In this document: one piece after another, positions 34,205 through 42,836 of the stretch
Layout of the letters: each line of letters begins with the position of its first letter
How positions within the stretch are numbered: the stretch's first letter is position 1
Assembly (NCBI RefSeq): GCF_022809715.1
Contig: NZ_CP094459.1
Span: 2,170,001 to 2,234,000, forward strand
Origin: Burkholderia pyrrocinia
GTDB lineage: Bacteria > Pseudomonadota > Gammaproteobacteria > Burkholderiales > Burkholderiaceae
Length of the DNA stretch: 64,000 nt
Direction of reading: 5' to 3'
Made by a program: the position numbers and the translations under genes
The notes under the pieces: model-generated
The model's input: only the letters and a program-made list of their open reading frames with translations
Told to the model about the DNA's origin: nothing
Databases searched by the model: none

Positions 34205-36289
34205 TCAGCCGTTGAACCCGCGGCCGGCCTTCGCAAGCTCCACGATCGACGGCGCGAGCTGCCACGCGTCGCCGTTCGGCGCGGCCGCGTAGCGGCGAAT
34301 CGCGCGCTCGACGTTGTAGAGGCCGACCGTGTCCGCGTACAGCATCGGGCCGCCGCGCCACAGCGGGAAGCCATAGCCGGTCAGGTAGACCATGTCGATG
34401 TCGGACGCCTTCGATGCGATCTTCTCTTCGAGGATCTTCGCGCCCTCGTTGACGAGTGCGAACACCAACCGCTCGACGATCTCGTCGTCGCCGATCTTGC
34501 GCCGCTCGACGCCGCGCTCCTTCGAATACGCGACGACCATCTCGTCGACCAGCGACGACGGCTTCGCCTTGCGATCGCCCGGCACGTAGTCGTACCAGCC
34601 GGCGCCCGTCTTCTGGCCGAAGCGGCCCTGCTCGCACAGGCGGTCGGCGATCTTCGAGTACTGCAGATCGGGCTTCTCGACGTAACGACGCTTGCGGATC
34701 GCCCAGCCGATGTCGTTGCCGGCGAGGTCGCTCATCCGGAACGGCCCCATCGCGAAACCGAACTTCTCGATCGCGCGATCCACCTGCGCGGGCAGCGCGC
34801 CTTCCTCGAGCATGAAGAGCGCCTGGCGGATGTACTGCTCGATCATCCGGTTGCCGATGAAGCCGTCGCACACGCCCGACACGACCGCCGTCTTGCGGAT
34901 CTTCTTCGCGACGGCCATCACGGTCGCGAGCACGTCCTTCGCGGTCTGCGCGCCGCGCACGACCTCGAGCAGCTTCATCACGTTCGCCGGGCTGAAGAAG
35001 TGCATGCCGACGACGTCCTGCGGACGCTTCGTGAACGCCGCGATCCTGTCGACGTCGAGCGTCGACGTGTTCGACGCGAGGATCGCGCCCGGCTTCGCGA
35101 CTTCGTCGAGCTTCCTGAACACCTGCTCCTTCACGCCGAGTTCCTCGAACACGGCCTCGACGATCAGGTCCGCATCCTTCAAGTCGTCGTAGGACAGCGT
35201 CGGCGCGATCAGCGCCATGCGCGCGTCGAGCTTCTCCTGCGTGAGCTTGCCCTTCTTCACCTGCGCGTCGTAGTTCTTGCGGATCGTCGCGACGCCGCGC
35301 TCGAGCGCTTCCTGCTTGGTCTCGAGCAGCGTGACGGGCAGGCCCGCGTTGACGAAGTTCATCGCGATCCCGCCGCCCATCGTGCCCGCGCCGATCACGC
35401 CGACGCGGCGGATCTCGCGCAGCGGCGTATCGGCCGGCACGTCGGGAATCTTGCTCGCCGCACGCTCGCCGAAGAACGCATGGCGCAGCGCGCGGCTTTC
35501 CGGCGTCATCATCAGCGCGACGAAACCCTCGCGCTCGGCGACGCTACCCTTGTCGAACCCGTTCAGCACGCCGGCCTCGATCGCGTCGATGCACTTGTGC
35601 GGCGCGGGGAAGTTCGGCGCGGCGGCACGCGCGGAATTGCGCGCGAACTGGATGAAACCCGCGGCGTTCTCGTGGACGATCTTGCGGTCGCGCACGCGCG
35701 GATGCGGCCCCTTCTGCGCACCGACCTTGCGCGCGAACGCGACGGCCGCGTCGAGCAGGTCGCCGTCGGCCATCTCGTCGAACAGCCCGCTCTTCGCGAG
35801 CTGCTCGGACGGCACGGGCGCGCCCGACACGATCATGTTCAGCGCGGTTTCGAGCCCGACCGCGCGCGGCAGGCGCTGCGTGCCGCCCGCGCCCGGCAGC
35901 AGGCCGAGCTTCACTTCGGGCAGCGCGACCTGCGCGCCGGGCGCCGCGACGCGGTAGTGCGCGCCGAGCGCGAGCTCGAGGCCGCCGCCCATCACGACGC
36001 TGTGCAGCGCCGCGACGACGGGCTTCGCGCTCGCCTCCACCGCTCGGATCACGGTGTGCAGCGTCGGCTCCTGCAGCGCCTTCGGCGTATTGAATTCGGT
36101 GATGTCGGCGCCGCCCGAGAACGCGCGGCCCGCGCCGGTCAGCACGATGGCCGTGACCGACGGGTCCTGCGCGGCGCGATCGAGCGCGTCCATGACGCCC
36201 TGGCGGGTCGACAGGCCGAGCCCGTTGACGGGCGGATTGTTGAGCGTAAGGACGGCCACGCCGTCGCGAGTCGAGTAATCCACTGCCAT
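34205..36289 (-). CDS. Bifunctional enoyl-CoA hydratase / 3-hydroxyacyl-CoA dehydrogenase (FadB/FadJ-like)
   Basis: 694 residues. The N-terminal crotonase domain (1 to about 190) has the oxyanion segment GRAFSGGADITEF and the two catalytic glutamates in GGGLELALGAHYR and ALPEVKLGLLPGAGGTQRLP. The NAD-binding dehydrogenase begins near 295 (RVGVIGAGTMGGGIAMNFVN), with catalytic histidine in VGMHFFSPANVMKLLEVV. Two C-terminal HAD domains follow. It converts trans-enoyl-CoA to 3-ketoacyl-CoA for the nearby thiolase. The start at 36289 (MAVDYSTRDG) is better than the upstream in-frame ATG. A promoter with a palindrome over its -35 lies 90-125 bases upstream. Confidence 0.94.
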   Translation of the reverse strand: MAVDYSTRDGVAVLTLNNPPVNGLGLSTRQGVMDALDRAAQDPSVTAIVLTGAGRAFSGGADITEFNTPKALQEPTLHTVIRAVEASAKPVVAALHSVVMGGGLELALGAHYRVAAPGAQVALPEVKLGLLPGAGGTQRLPRAVGLETALNMIVSGAPVPSEQLAKSGLFDEMADGDLLDAAVAFARKVGAQKGPHPRVRDRKIVHENAAGFIQFARNSARAAAPNFPAPHKCIDAIEAGVLNGFDKGSVAEREGFVALMMTPESRALRHAFFGERAASKIPDVPADTPLREIRRVGVIGAGTMGGGIAMNFVNAGLPVTLLETKQEALERGVATIRKNYDAQVKKGKLTQEKLDARMALIAPTLSYDDLKDADLIVEAVFEELGVKEQVFRKLDEVAKPGAILASNTSTLDVDRIAAFTKRPQDVVGMHFFSPANVMKLLEVVRGAQTAKDVLATVMAVAKKIRKTAVVSGVCDGFIGNRMIEQYIRQALFMLEEGALPAQVDRAIEKFGFAMGPFRMSDLAGNDIGWAIRKRRYVEKPDLQYSKIADRLCEQGRFGQKTGAGWYDYVPGDRKAKPSSLVDEMVVAYSKERGVERRKIGDDEIVERLVFALVNEGAKILEEKIASKASDIDMVYLTGYGFPLWRGGPMLYADTVGLYNVERAIRRYAAAPNGDAWQLAPSIVELAKAGRGFNG

Positions 36290-36375
36290 CTGCCTGCCTC
36301 CATGCATCGCGCGCCGGGGTGGCTGCGCTTCATTGTGCGCGGTCGAACAGCCGCATGTCCGGATCGAACGGAGGC

Positions 36376-36411
36376 AGCATACAACGAAAAAGCACGGTCG
36401 TTCAATTTGAA
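36376..36411 (-). promoter_or_regulatory. Candidate promoter and operator of the FadB/J-like gene
   Basis: On the minus strand TTGAAC (plus 36400-36405) and TATGCT (plus 36376-36381) are 18 bases apart. The perfect palindrome TTCAATTTGAA (36401-36411) covers the -35, where a repressor could act. The regulator is unknown; TetR-family fatty-acid regulators would be candidates. Confidence 0.4.
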
Positions 36412-36482
36412 TTTGTATCCCGATCGGGGGGCGGATCGGGCGACCGGATCGCGGGCCGTCGCCGGCCCGGGCCTGCCTGGCC

Positions 36483-38126
36483 TTATGGCTCGCAAACCGC
36501 CGTCGGCAACACGTAGTCGCGGAATGTCTCGCGCAGCTTCAGCTTCTGCAGCTTGCCGGTCGCGGTGTGCGGCAGCGATTCGACGAACACGACGTCGTCG
36601 GGGATCCACCATTTCGCGACCTTGCCTTCGTAGAACGCGAGCAGCGCGTCGCGGCTCAGGTTCGCGCCTTCGCGCGGCACCACGACGAGCAGCGGACGCT
36701 CGGTCCATTTCGGGTGCGCGCATGCGATGCACGCGGCTTCGGCCACGCCCGGGTGCGCGATCGCGACGTTCTCGATGTCGATCGAGCTGATCCACTCGCC
36801 GCCCGACTTGATCACGTCCTTGCTGCGGTCGGTGATCTGCAGGAAGCCGTCGGGGTCGATCGTCGCGACGTCGCCGGTCGGGAACCAGCCGTCCGACAGC
36901 GGCGACGTGTCGCCGCGGAAGTAGTGGTCGATCACCCACGGCCCGCGCACCTGCAGTTCGCCGAACGCGACGCCGTCCCACGGCAATTCATGGCCGTCCT
37001 CGCCGACGATGCGCATGTCGACGCCGCAGATCACGCGCCCCTGTTTCTCGAGCAGCCGGCGCTGCGCGTCGAGCGGACGCTGCGACTGCGCCCAGTTGAG
37101 CTTCGCGAGCGTGCCGAGCGGCGACAGTTCGGTCATCCCCCACGCATGAATCACGCGCACGCCGTATTCGTCCTCGAACGTGCGCAGCATCGCGGGCGGG
37201 CACGCGGAGCCGCCGATCACCGTGCGGTTCAGCGTCGAGAAGCGCACGCCGGCTTCGCGCATGTAGTTCAGCAGGCCGAGCCACACGGTCGGCACGCCCG
37301 CGGAGAACGTCACCCGCTCGGCTTCCATCAGCTCGTACAGCGATTTCCCGTCGAGATCCTTGCCGGGCAGCACCAGCTTGCCGCCGGTGAGCGGCACCGC
37401 GTACGGCAGCCCCCACGCATTGACGTGGAACATCGGCACGACGGGCAGCACCGCATCCATCGCGGACAGGTTCATCGCGTCGGGCAGCGCGGCGCCGTAC
37501 GCGTGCAGCACCGTCGAGCGGTGCGAATACAGCACGCCTTTCGGATTGCCGGTCGTGCCCGACGTGTAGCAGAGCCCCGACGCCTGCTGCTCGTCGAGGC
37601 GCGGCCAGTCGTAGCGGCCGTCCTCCGCTTCGACGAGCGTTTCGTAGCAGAGCAACGGCGTTGCGCAGGACGGCAGGTGCGCGGCGTCCGTCATCGCGAC
37701 CCAGCCCTTCACGTGCGGGCATTGCGGCGCGATCGCGTCGACCAGCGGCGCGAAATTGATGTCGAACAGCACGTAGCGGTCTTCCGCGTGATTGACGATG
37801 TACGCGATCTGCTCGGGGAAGAGGCGCGGGTTGATCGTGTGGCATACGGCGCCCATCCCGCCGATCCCGTAATACGCTTCCAGATGCCGGTAGCCGTTCC
37901 ACGCCAGCGTGCCGACGCGGTCGCCGGTTTCGACGCCGAGCCGCGCGAGTGCCTGAGCGAGCCGCTTCGCGCGGTGTTCGCAATCGCGGTACGTGTAGCG
38001 ATGCACATCGCCCTCGATGCGCTTCGACACGATCTCGGTGTCGCCCGCGTGACGCGCGGCATGCGCGATCAGCGAGGACACCAGCAACGGCATGTCCATC
38101 ATCTGGCCCAGCAACGGCTTACCCAT
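36483..38126 (-). CDS. AMP-dependent acyl-CoA ligase (fatty-acid or short-chain acyl)
   Basis: 547 residues. The adenylate-forming signature is [20 protein letters not shown] near residue 187, with [50 protein letters not shown] and the C-terminal catalytic lysine in [15 protein letters not shown]. It activates a carboxylic acid to its CoA thioester. The sequence type resembles both medium/long-chain ligases and 3-methylmercaptopropionyl-CoA ligases (DmdB); chain length cannot be decided. It is 193 bases upstream of the FadB/J-like gene, which probably has its own promoter. Confidence 0.9.
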   Translation of the reverse strand: MGKPLLGQMMDMPLLVSSLIAHAARHAGDTEIVSKRIEGDVHRYTYRDCEHRAKRLAQALARLGVETGDRVGTLAWNGYRHLEAYYGIGGMGAVCHTINPRLFPEQIAYIVNHAEDRYVLFDINFAPLVDAIAPQCPHVKGWVAMTDAAHLPSCATPLLCYETLVEAEDGRYDWPRLDEQQASGLCYTSGTTGNPKGVLYSHRSTVLHAYGAALPDAMNLSAMDAVLPVVPMFHVNAWGLPYAVPLTGGKLVLPGKDLDGKSLYELMEAERVTFSAGVPTVWLGLLNYMREAGVRFSTLNRTVIGGSACPPAMLRTFEDEYGVRVIHAWGMTELSPLGTLAKLNWAQSQRPLDAQRRLLEKQGRVICGVDMRIVGEDGHELPWDGVAFGELQVRGPWVIDHYFRGDTSPLSDGWFPTGDVATIDPDGFLQITDRSKDVIKSGGEWISSIDIENVAIAHPGVAEAACIACAHPKWTERPLLVVVPREGANLSRDALLAFYEGKVAKWWIPDDVVFVESLPHTATGKLQKLKLRETFRDYVLPTAVCEP

Positions 38127-38281
38127 CGTCTTGTTCTCCCGGAAGGACGCGAATCGGTGACCAGCCTCGAACCGGCGCGCGCCCGTCAGCGGCCCGGACG
38201 GGCGCGGCGCACGGTGCGCGGGCCGCCATGCGGGCGGCGCGGCGCCGCCTTACAATATCGGCTTACCCAGAGGCGCTCAAC

Positions 38282-39850
38282 ATGTCGTTTTCCCGAAGCG
38301 CAGCCGATCCGGCTGACACCTTGCCCGACCTCGCCGCCACGCTCGGCGCACCCGCCGAAGGCGCGTTCGTCCAGCTCGGCGACGCGTTTCATACGCGGCT
38401 GCCGGCCGCGCCGCTTGCCGCGCCGTACGTCGTCGGCTTTTCCGACGAAGTCGCGCAACTGCTCGACCTGCCGGCGTCGCTCGCCGCGCAGCCCGGCTTT
38501 GCCGAACTGTTCGCCGGCAACCCGACGCGCGACTGGCCCGCAACCGCGATGCCGTACGCATCGGTATATTCCGGCCACCAGTTCGGCGTGTGGGCCGGCC
38601 AGCTCGGCGACGGCCGCGCGCTGACGATCGGCGAGCGCACCGGCACCGATGGCCGCCGCTACGAACTGCAACTGAAAGGCAGCGGCCGCACGCCGTACTC
38701 GCGGATGGGCGACGGCCGCGCGGTGCTGCGCTCGTCGATCCGCGAATTCCTGTGCTCGGAAGCGATGCATCACCTCGGCATCCCGACCACGCGCGCGCTG
38801 ACGGTGATCGGCTCCGACCAGCCGGTGGTGCGCGAGGAGATCGAGACGTCGGCCGTCGTCACGCGCGTGTCGGAAAGCTTCGTGCGCTTCGGCCACTTCG
38901 AGCACTTCTTCTCGAACGATCGCCCCGACCTGCTGCGCCAGCTCGCCGATCACGTGATCGACCGCTTCTATCCGGATTGCCGCGACGCGGACGATCCATA
39001 CCTCGCGCTGCTCGAAGCCGCGACGCTGCGCACGGCCGACCTCGTCGCGCAGTGGCAGGCCGTCGGCTTCTGCCACGGCGTGATGAACACCGACAACATG
39101 TCGATCCTCGGCGTGACGATCGACTACGGCCCGTTCGGCTTCGTCGACGCGTTCGACGCGAACCATATCTGCAACCACTCCGATAACAGCGGCCGCTACG
39201 CATACCGGATGCAGCCGCGCATCGCGCACTGGAACTGCTATTGCCTTGCGCAGGCGCTGCTGCCGCTGATCGGGCTGCAGCACGGCATCGCCGATGACGA
39301 TGCGCGCGCCGAGCGCGCGGTGGACGACGCGCAGGCCGTGCTCGCGAAATTTCCGGAACGCTTCGGCCCAGCGCTCGAACGCGCGATGCGCGCGAAGCTC
39401 GGCCTCGAACTTGAACGCGAAAACGATGCCGAACTCGCGAACAAGCTGCTCGAGACGATGCATGCGAGCCATGCGGATTTCACGCTGACGTTCCGCCGGC
39501 TCGCGCAATTGTCGAAGCACGACGCGAGCCGCGACGCGCCCGTGCGCGACCTGTTCATCGACCGCGACGCATTCGACGCCTGGGCGAACCTCTACCGCGC
39601 GCGGCTGTCGGAGGAAACGCGCGACGATGCGGCACGTGCGGCCGCGATGAATCGCGTGAACCCGAAATACGTGTTGCGCAACCATCTGGCCGAAGTCGCG
39701 ATCCGGCGCGCGAAGGAAAAGGATTTTTCGGAGATCGAGCGGCTCGCGCAGGTCCTGCGCCGACCGTTCGACGAACAACCGGAGCATGAAGCATACGCGG
39801 CGTTGCCGCCGGACTGGGCCGGGTCGCTCGAAGTGAGCTGCTCGTCCTGA
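38282..39850 (+). CDS. selO: Protein adenylyltransferase SelO (YdiU)
   Basis: 522 residues. SelO is a pseudokinase-fold enzyme that transfers AMP to Ser/Thr/Tyr of target proteins in redox stress. Diagnostic segments: [38 protein letters not shown], the catalytic-loop equivalent [10 protein letters not shown] and the metal segment [10 protein letters not shown]. The C-terminus SLEVSCSS keeps the conserved cysteine that is selenocysteine in many eukaryotic SelO proteins. The ATG at 38282 has AGAGGCG upstream. msrB follows after 46 bases, giving a redox-related pair. Confidence 0.95.
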   Translation: MSFSRSAADPADTLPDLAATLGAPAEGAFVQLGDAFHTRLPAAPLAAPYVVGFSDEVAQLLDLPASLAAQPGFAELFAGNPTRDWPATAMPYASVYSGHQFGVWAGQLGDGRALTIGERTGTDGRRYELQLKGSGRTPYSRMGDGRAVLRSSIREFLCSEAMHHLGIPTTRALTVIGSDQPVVREEIETSAVVTRVSESFVRFGHFEHFFSNDRPDLLRQLADHVIDRFYPDCRDADDPYLALLEAATLRTADLVAQWQAVGFCHGVMNTDNMSILGVTIDYGPFGFVDAFDANHICNHSDNSGRYAYRMQPRIAHWNCYCLAQALLPLIGLQHGIADDDARAERAVDDAQAVLAKFPERFGPALERAMRAKLGLELERENDAELANKLLETMHASHADFTLTFRRLAQLSKHDASRDAPVRDLFIDRDAFDAWANLYRARLSEETRDDAARAAAMNRVNPKYVLRNHLAEVAIRRAKEKDFSEIERLAQVLRRPFDEQPEHEAYAALPPDWAGSLEVSCSS

Positions 39851-39896
39851 AGCCCCCAACCCACGCGTATCGACCGACCGATCAGGAGAACCCCAC

Positions 39897-40328
39897 ATGT
39901 CCCACGATTCCGACGACAAGACCTTCCCGTACGAGAAGGACGACGCCGAGCTGCGCCGCCGGCTCACGCCGATGCAGTACGAGGTCACGCAGCATGCGGC
40001 GACCGAGCGCGCCTTCACCGGCGAATACACCGACACCGAGGACGCCGGCATCTACAAATGCGTCGTCTGCAGCACGCCGCTGTTCGAATCCGGTTCCAAG
40101 TTCCATTCTGGCTGCGGCTGGCCCAGCTACTTCAAGCCGCTCGACGGCGAGGTGATCGACGAGAAGGTCGACTACTCGCACGGCATGGTGCGCGTCGAGG
40201 TCCGCTGCAACCATTGCGGCGCGCATCTCGGGCACGTCTTCGAGGACGGCCCGCGCGACAAGACCGGTTTGCGGTACTGCATCAATTCGGCTGCGTTAAA
40301 CTTCGAGTCCCGACCCGAAAACGAATGA
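39897..40328 (+). CDS. msrB: Peptide-methionine (R)-S-oxide reductase
   Basis: 143 residues. It repairs methionine-R-sulfoxide in proteins. Two CxxC zinc motifs (YKCVVCSTP and [14 protein letters not shown]), the active-site stretch [14 protein letters not shown] and the catalytic cysteine in [12 protein letters not shown] are present. AGGAGA stands seven bases before the ATG at 39897. No signal peptide, so cytoplasmic. Probably cotranscribed with selO. Confidence 0.96.
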   Translation: MSHDSDDKTFPYEKDDAELRRRLTPMQYEVTQHAATERAFTGEYTDTEDAGIYKCVVCSTPLFESGSKFHSGCGWPSYFKPLDGEVIDEKVDYSHGMVRVEVRCNHCGAHLGHVFEDGPRDKTGLRYCINSAALNFESRPENE

Positions 40329-40473
40329 GCGGCGCCGGGCGGATCGGCGGGGCGACCTTTGCCCGGGCAACCTGCTCTCGGGCTGGCCGCCCCGATCCGC
40401 GACGGCGGCGCCTGGCGGGTCCCTACAACGGTGAAAGGCCGCGCACGCGGCGTTTCACGCAGCTGCGAGCGCC

Positions 40474-41004
40474 ATGAAATTCCTGTTCGATCTGTTTCCG
40501 ATCATCCTGTTTTTTGTCGCCTTCAAGGTCTGGGGCATCTTCACCGCCACCGCCGTCGCGATCGTCGCGACGCTGGCCCAGGTCGCATGGGTCGCCTTCC
40601 GGCACCGGAAGGTCGACACGATGCTGTGGGTCAGCCTCGGCGTGATCGTCGTCTTCGGCGGCGCCACCCTCGTCCTGCATGACGAGAAATTCATTCAATG
40701 GAAACCGACTGTGCTGTACTGGCTGTTTGCGGTCGGGCTGCTTGCCGCGCGCTATGCGTTCGGCAACAACCTGATCGAGAAGATGATGGGCAAGCAGCTC
40801 ACGCTGCCGCACCCCGTGTGGGACAAGCTGAACGTCGCGTGGGCGCTGTTCTTCGCGGTGCTCGGCGTCGCGAACCTGTACGTGGTGCACAACTTCACCG
40901 AATCGCAATGGGTGAACTTCAAGCTGTTCGGCACGACGGGCGCGATGGTCGTGTTCATCATCCTGCAGAGCCTGTGGCTCACGAAATACCTGAAGGACGA
41001 ATGA
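40474..41004 (+). CDS. yciB: Inner-membrane septation/intracellular-spreading protein A (YciB)
   Basis: 176 residues with about five membrane helices ([84 protein letters not shown]). [13 protein letters not shown] at the N-terminus and [11 protein letters not shown] are hallmarks of the YciB/IspZ family, which interacts with cell elongation and division proteins. bolA starts one base after the stop, and a PPIase gene follows: yciB-bolA-ppiC is a typical beta-proteobacterial operon. Confidence 0.93.
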   Translation: MKFLFDLFPIILFFVAFKVWGIFTATAVAIVATLAQVAWVAFRHRKVDTMLWVSLGVIVVFGGATLVLHDEKFIQWKPTVLYWLFAVGLLAARYAFGNNLIEKMMGKQLTLPHPVWDKLNVAWALFFAVLGVANLYVVHNFTESQWVNFKLFGTTGAMVVFIILQSLWLTKYLKDE

Positions 41005-41005
41005 C

Positions 41006-41314
41006 ATGACGGACGCCTTTCTCCACGCGTCGCCCGAAGAACGCATCGCGCTGATCGAAGCGCGCCTCACCGCGTCGCTCGCACCCGTGTCGCTCGCCGT
41101 GCGCGACGACAGCGCGCAACACGCGGGCCACGCCGGCGCGGCCTCGGGCGGCCACTACACGGTCACGATCGTGTCGGCCGCATTCGCGGGCAAGCCGCGC
41201 GTCGCACGGCACCGGCTGGTGTATGATGCGCTCGCTGATGCGATGCAGCGCGGCATTCACGCGCTCGCGATCGTGGCTTACACGCCCGAAGAATTCAACG
41301 AATCTTCAATCTAG
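41006..41314 (+). CDS. bolA: BolA family protein
   Basis: 102 residues. BolA proteins work with monothiol glutaredoxins in Fe-S handling and influence cell shape. The fold's core is visible: ERIALIEARLTASL, GGHYTVTIVSAAFAGK, then the helix containing the invariant His (VARHRLVYDALADAM) and IHALAIVAYTPEEF. An alanine/histidine-rich insertion lies between strands one and two. It starts one base after yciB ends. Confidence 0.92.
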   Translation: MTDAFLHASPEERIALIEARLTASLAPVSLAVRDDSAQHAGHAGAASGGHYTVTIVSAAFAGKPRVARHRLVYDALADAMQRGIHALAIVAYTPEEFNESSI

Positions 41315-41332
41315 TCTCATTAGGAATTCCCG

Positions 41333-42115
41333 ATGATCCTCAAATCCCCTCGCCTGTGGGTCGCGGCGGCTGCATTCGCAGCGGCACCGGCATTCGCCCA
41401 GAACATCGCCGTCGTCAACGGCACGCCGATTCCGAAGTCGCGCGCCGACGCGATGGTCGCGCAGCTCGTCCAGCAAGGCCAGACCGACAGCCCGCAACTG
41501 CAGCAGGCCGTGCGCCAGGAACTCGTGAACCGCGAAATCCTGATGCAGGAAGCGATCCGCGAAGGCATCCCGAACCGTCCGGACGTGAAGGCGCAGGTCG
41601 CCGTCGCGCAGCAGACCGTCGTGCTGCGTTCGATGATCGAGAGCTTCCTGAAGAAGAACCAGCCGACCGACGCCGAAGTGAAGGCGCGCTACGACGAACT
41701 CGTCAAGGGCGCAGGCGGCAATCGCGAATATCACCTGCACCACATCCTCGTCGACAACGAGCAGCAGGCCAAGGACCTGATCGCGAAGATCAAGGCCGGC
41801 GCGAAGTTCGAGGATCTCGCGAAGCAATACTCGAAGGATCCGGGCTCGGGCAAGAACGGCGGCGACCTCGACTGGTCCGACCCGAAGGCATACGTGCCGG
41901 AATTCTCGGCGGCCGCGCAGAAGCTGCAGAAAGGCCAGATGACCGACGCGCCGGTGAAGACGCAGTTCGGCTGGCACATCATCCGCGTCGACGACATTCG
42001 CGACATCGCGCCGCCGCCGTTCGACCAGGTGAAGGCGCAGATCGCGCAACAGCTCGTGCAGCAGAAGCTGCAGGCGTTCGAGGAAGGTCTGCGCCAGCAG
42101 GCAAAGATCCAGTAA
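41333..42115 (+). CDS. Periplasmic parvulin-type peptidylprolyl isomerase
   Basis: 260 residues. The signal peptide MILKSPRLWVAAAAFAAAPA is cleaved after AFA. A SurA-like N-terminal helical region (residues 25-125) is followed by a parvulin domain at about 131-225 (YHLHHILVDNEQQAKDLIAK, FEDLAKQYSKDPGSGKNGGD, FGWHIIRVDDIR). It catalyses prolyl isomerisation and acts as a chaperone for exported proteins. AGGAA precedes the ATG. A strong terminator follows. Confidence 0.92.
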   Translation: MILKSPRLWVAAAAFAAAPAFAQNIAVVNGTPIPKSRADAMVAQLVQQGQTDSPQLQQAVRQELVNREILMQEAIREGIPNRPDVKAQVAVAQQTVVLRSMIESFLKKNQPTDAEVKARYDELVKGAGGNREYHLHHILVDNEQQAKDLIAKIKAGAKFEDLAKQYSKDPGSGKNGGDLDWSDPKAYVPEFSAAAQKLQKGQMTDAPVKTQFGWHIIRVDDIRDIAPPPFDQVKAQIAQQLVQQKLQAFEEGLRQQAKIQ

Positions 42116-42140
42116 CGCAGGCGCTCGTCTCCGCGCATCG

Positions 42141-42167
42141 AAAAGCCGCTCTTCGGAGCGGCTTTTT
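42141..42167 (+). terminator. Terminator of yciB-bolA-ppiC
   Basis: AAAAGCCGCTC (42141-42151), TTCG loop, GAGCGGCTTTTT. A UUCG tetraloop and a T-run make it a textbook example. Confidence 0.93.
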
Positions 42168-42224
42168 CATTTGGCGCGCGGGATCGCATGCATCGTGAGG
42201 TTTCGGCAGTCAGTCGACACGCGA

Positions 42225-42251
42225 TAAAAAGGCCGCTCCGAAGAGCGGCCT
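42225..42251 (-). terminator. Terminator of purL-GNAT
   Basis: AGGCCGCTC (42230-42238) pairs with GAGCGGCCT (42243-42251). On the minus strand the stem is followed by TTTTTATC. It faces the preceding plus-strand terminator. Confidence 0.87.
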
Positions 42252-42285
42252 CTCGTGCCGGACATCACCCGCGCCGCAGCATTCG

Positions 42286-42831
42286 CTACGCGGGATGGAA
42301 CGCGTCGTGATAGCGCACTTCACCCGACGGCAGCGGCGCCGCTGCGTCGAACGACAATGCGAGGAAATACTCGGGCGGCACGCCGGGAAACACGATGCGG
42401 CCGGACGGCTCGAACCCGAAGCGCGCGTAGTACGCGGGATCGCCGAGCACGACGCAGCCGCGCGCGCCGAGCCGGCGCAACGCGTCGAGCCCCGCGCGCA
42501 CGAGCCCGGCGCCGATGCTCTGCCGCTGGCAGTCGGGTAGCACCGCGAGCGGCGCAAGCCCGTACCACTGCTGTCGATCCGCCGGCTCAGCACCGATCGC
42601 GACCGGCGAGAACGCGACGTGGCCGATGATGCGGCCGTCGCGCTCCGCGACGAGCGACACGCTCAGTGCGCCGCCCGCGCGCAGCGCGTCGACGATCCGC
42701 CGCTCGAACTGCCCGCCCTGCGGTTCGCCCGCGAACGCCGCGACGATCACGCGACCGATCGCGTCGGCCTCGCTCGCGCGCTCGTCGCGCAGCGTGACGA
42801 CCTCGACCGACGCGTTCGGGGCGAACCTCAT
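42286..42831 (-). CDS. GNAT family N-acetyltransferase
   Basis: 181 residues from the ATG at 42831, five bases after the purL stop. Acetyl-CoA motif: LAPLAVLPDCQRQSIGAGLV near residues 95-114, then GARGCVVLGDPAYYARFGFE. The order of elements and GHVAFSPVAIG place it with the YhbS-like GNAT group. The substrate is unknown. The tight spacing implies cotranscription and perhaps coupling with purL. Confidence 0.88.
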   Translation of the reverse strand: MRFAPNASVEVVTLRDERASEADAIGRVIVAAFAGEPQGGQFERRIVDALRAGGALSVSLVAERDGRIIGHVAFSPVAIGAEPADRQQWYGLAPLAVLPDCQRQSIGAGLVRAGLDALRRLGARGCVVLGDPAYYARFGFEPSGRIVFPGVPPEYFLALSFDAAAPLPSGEVRYHDAFHPA

Positions 42832-42836
42832 CCGGA

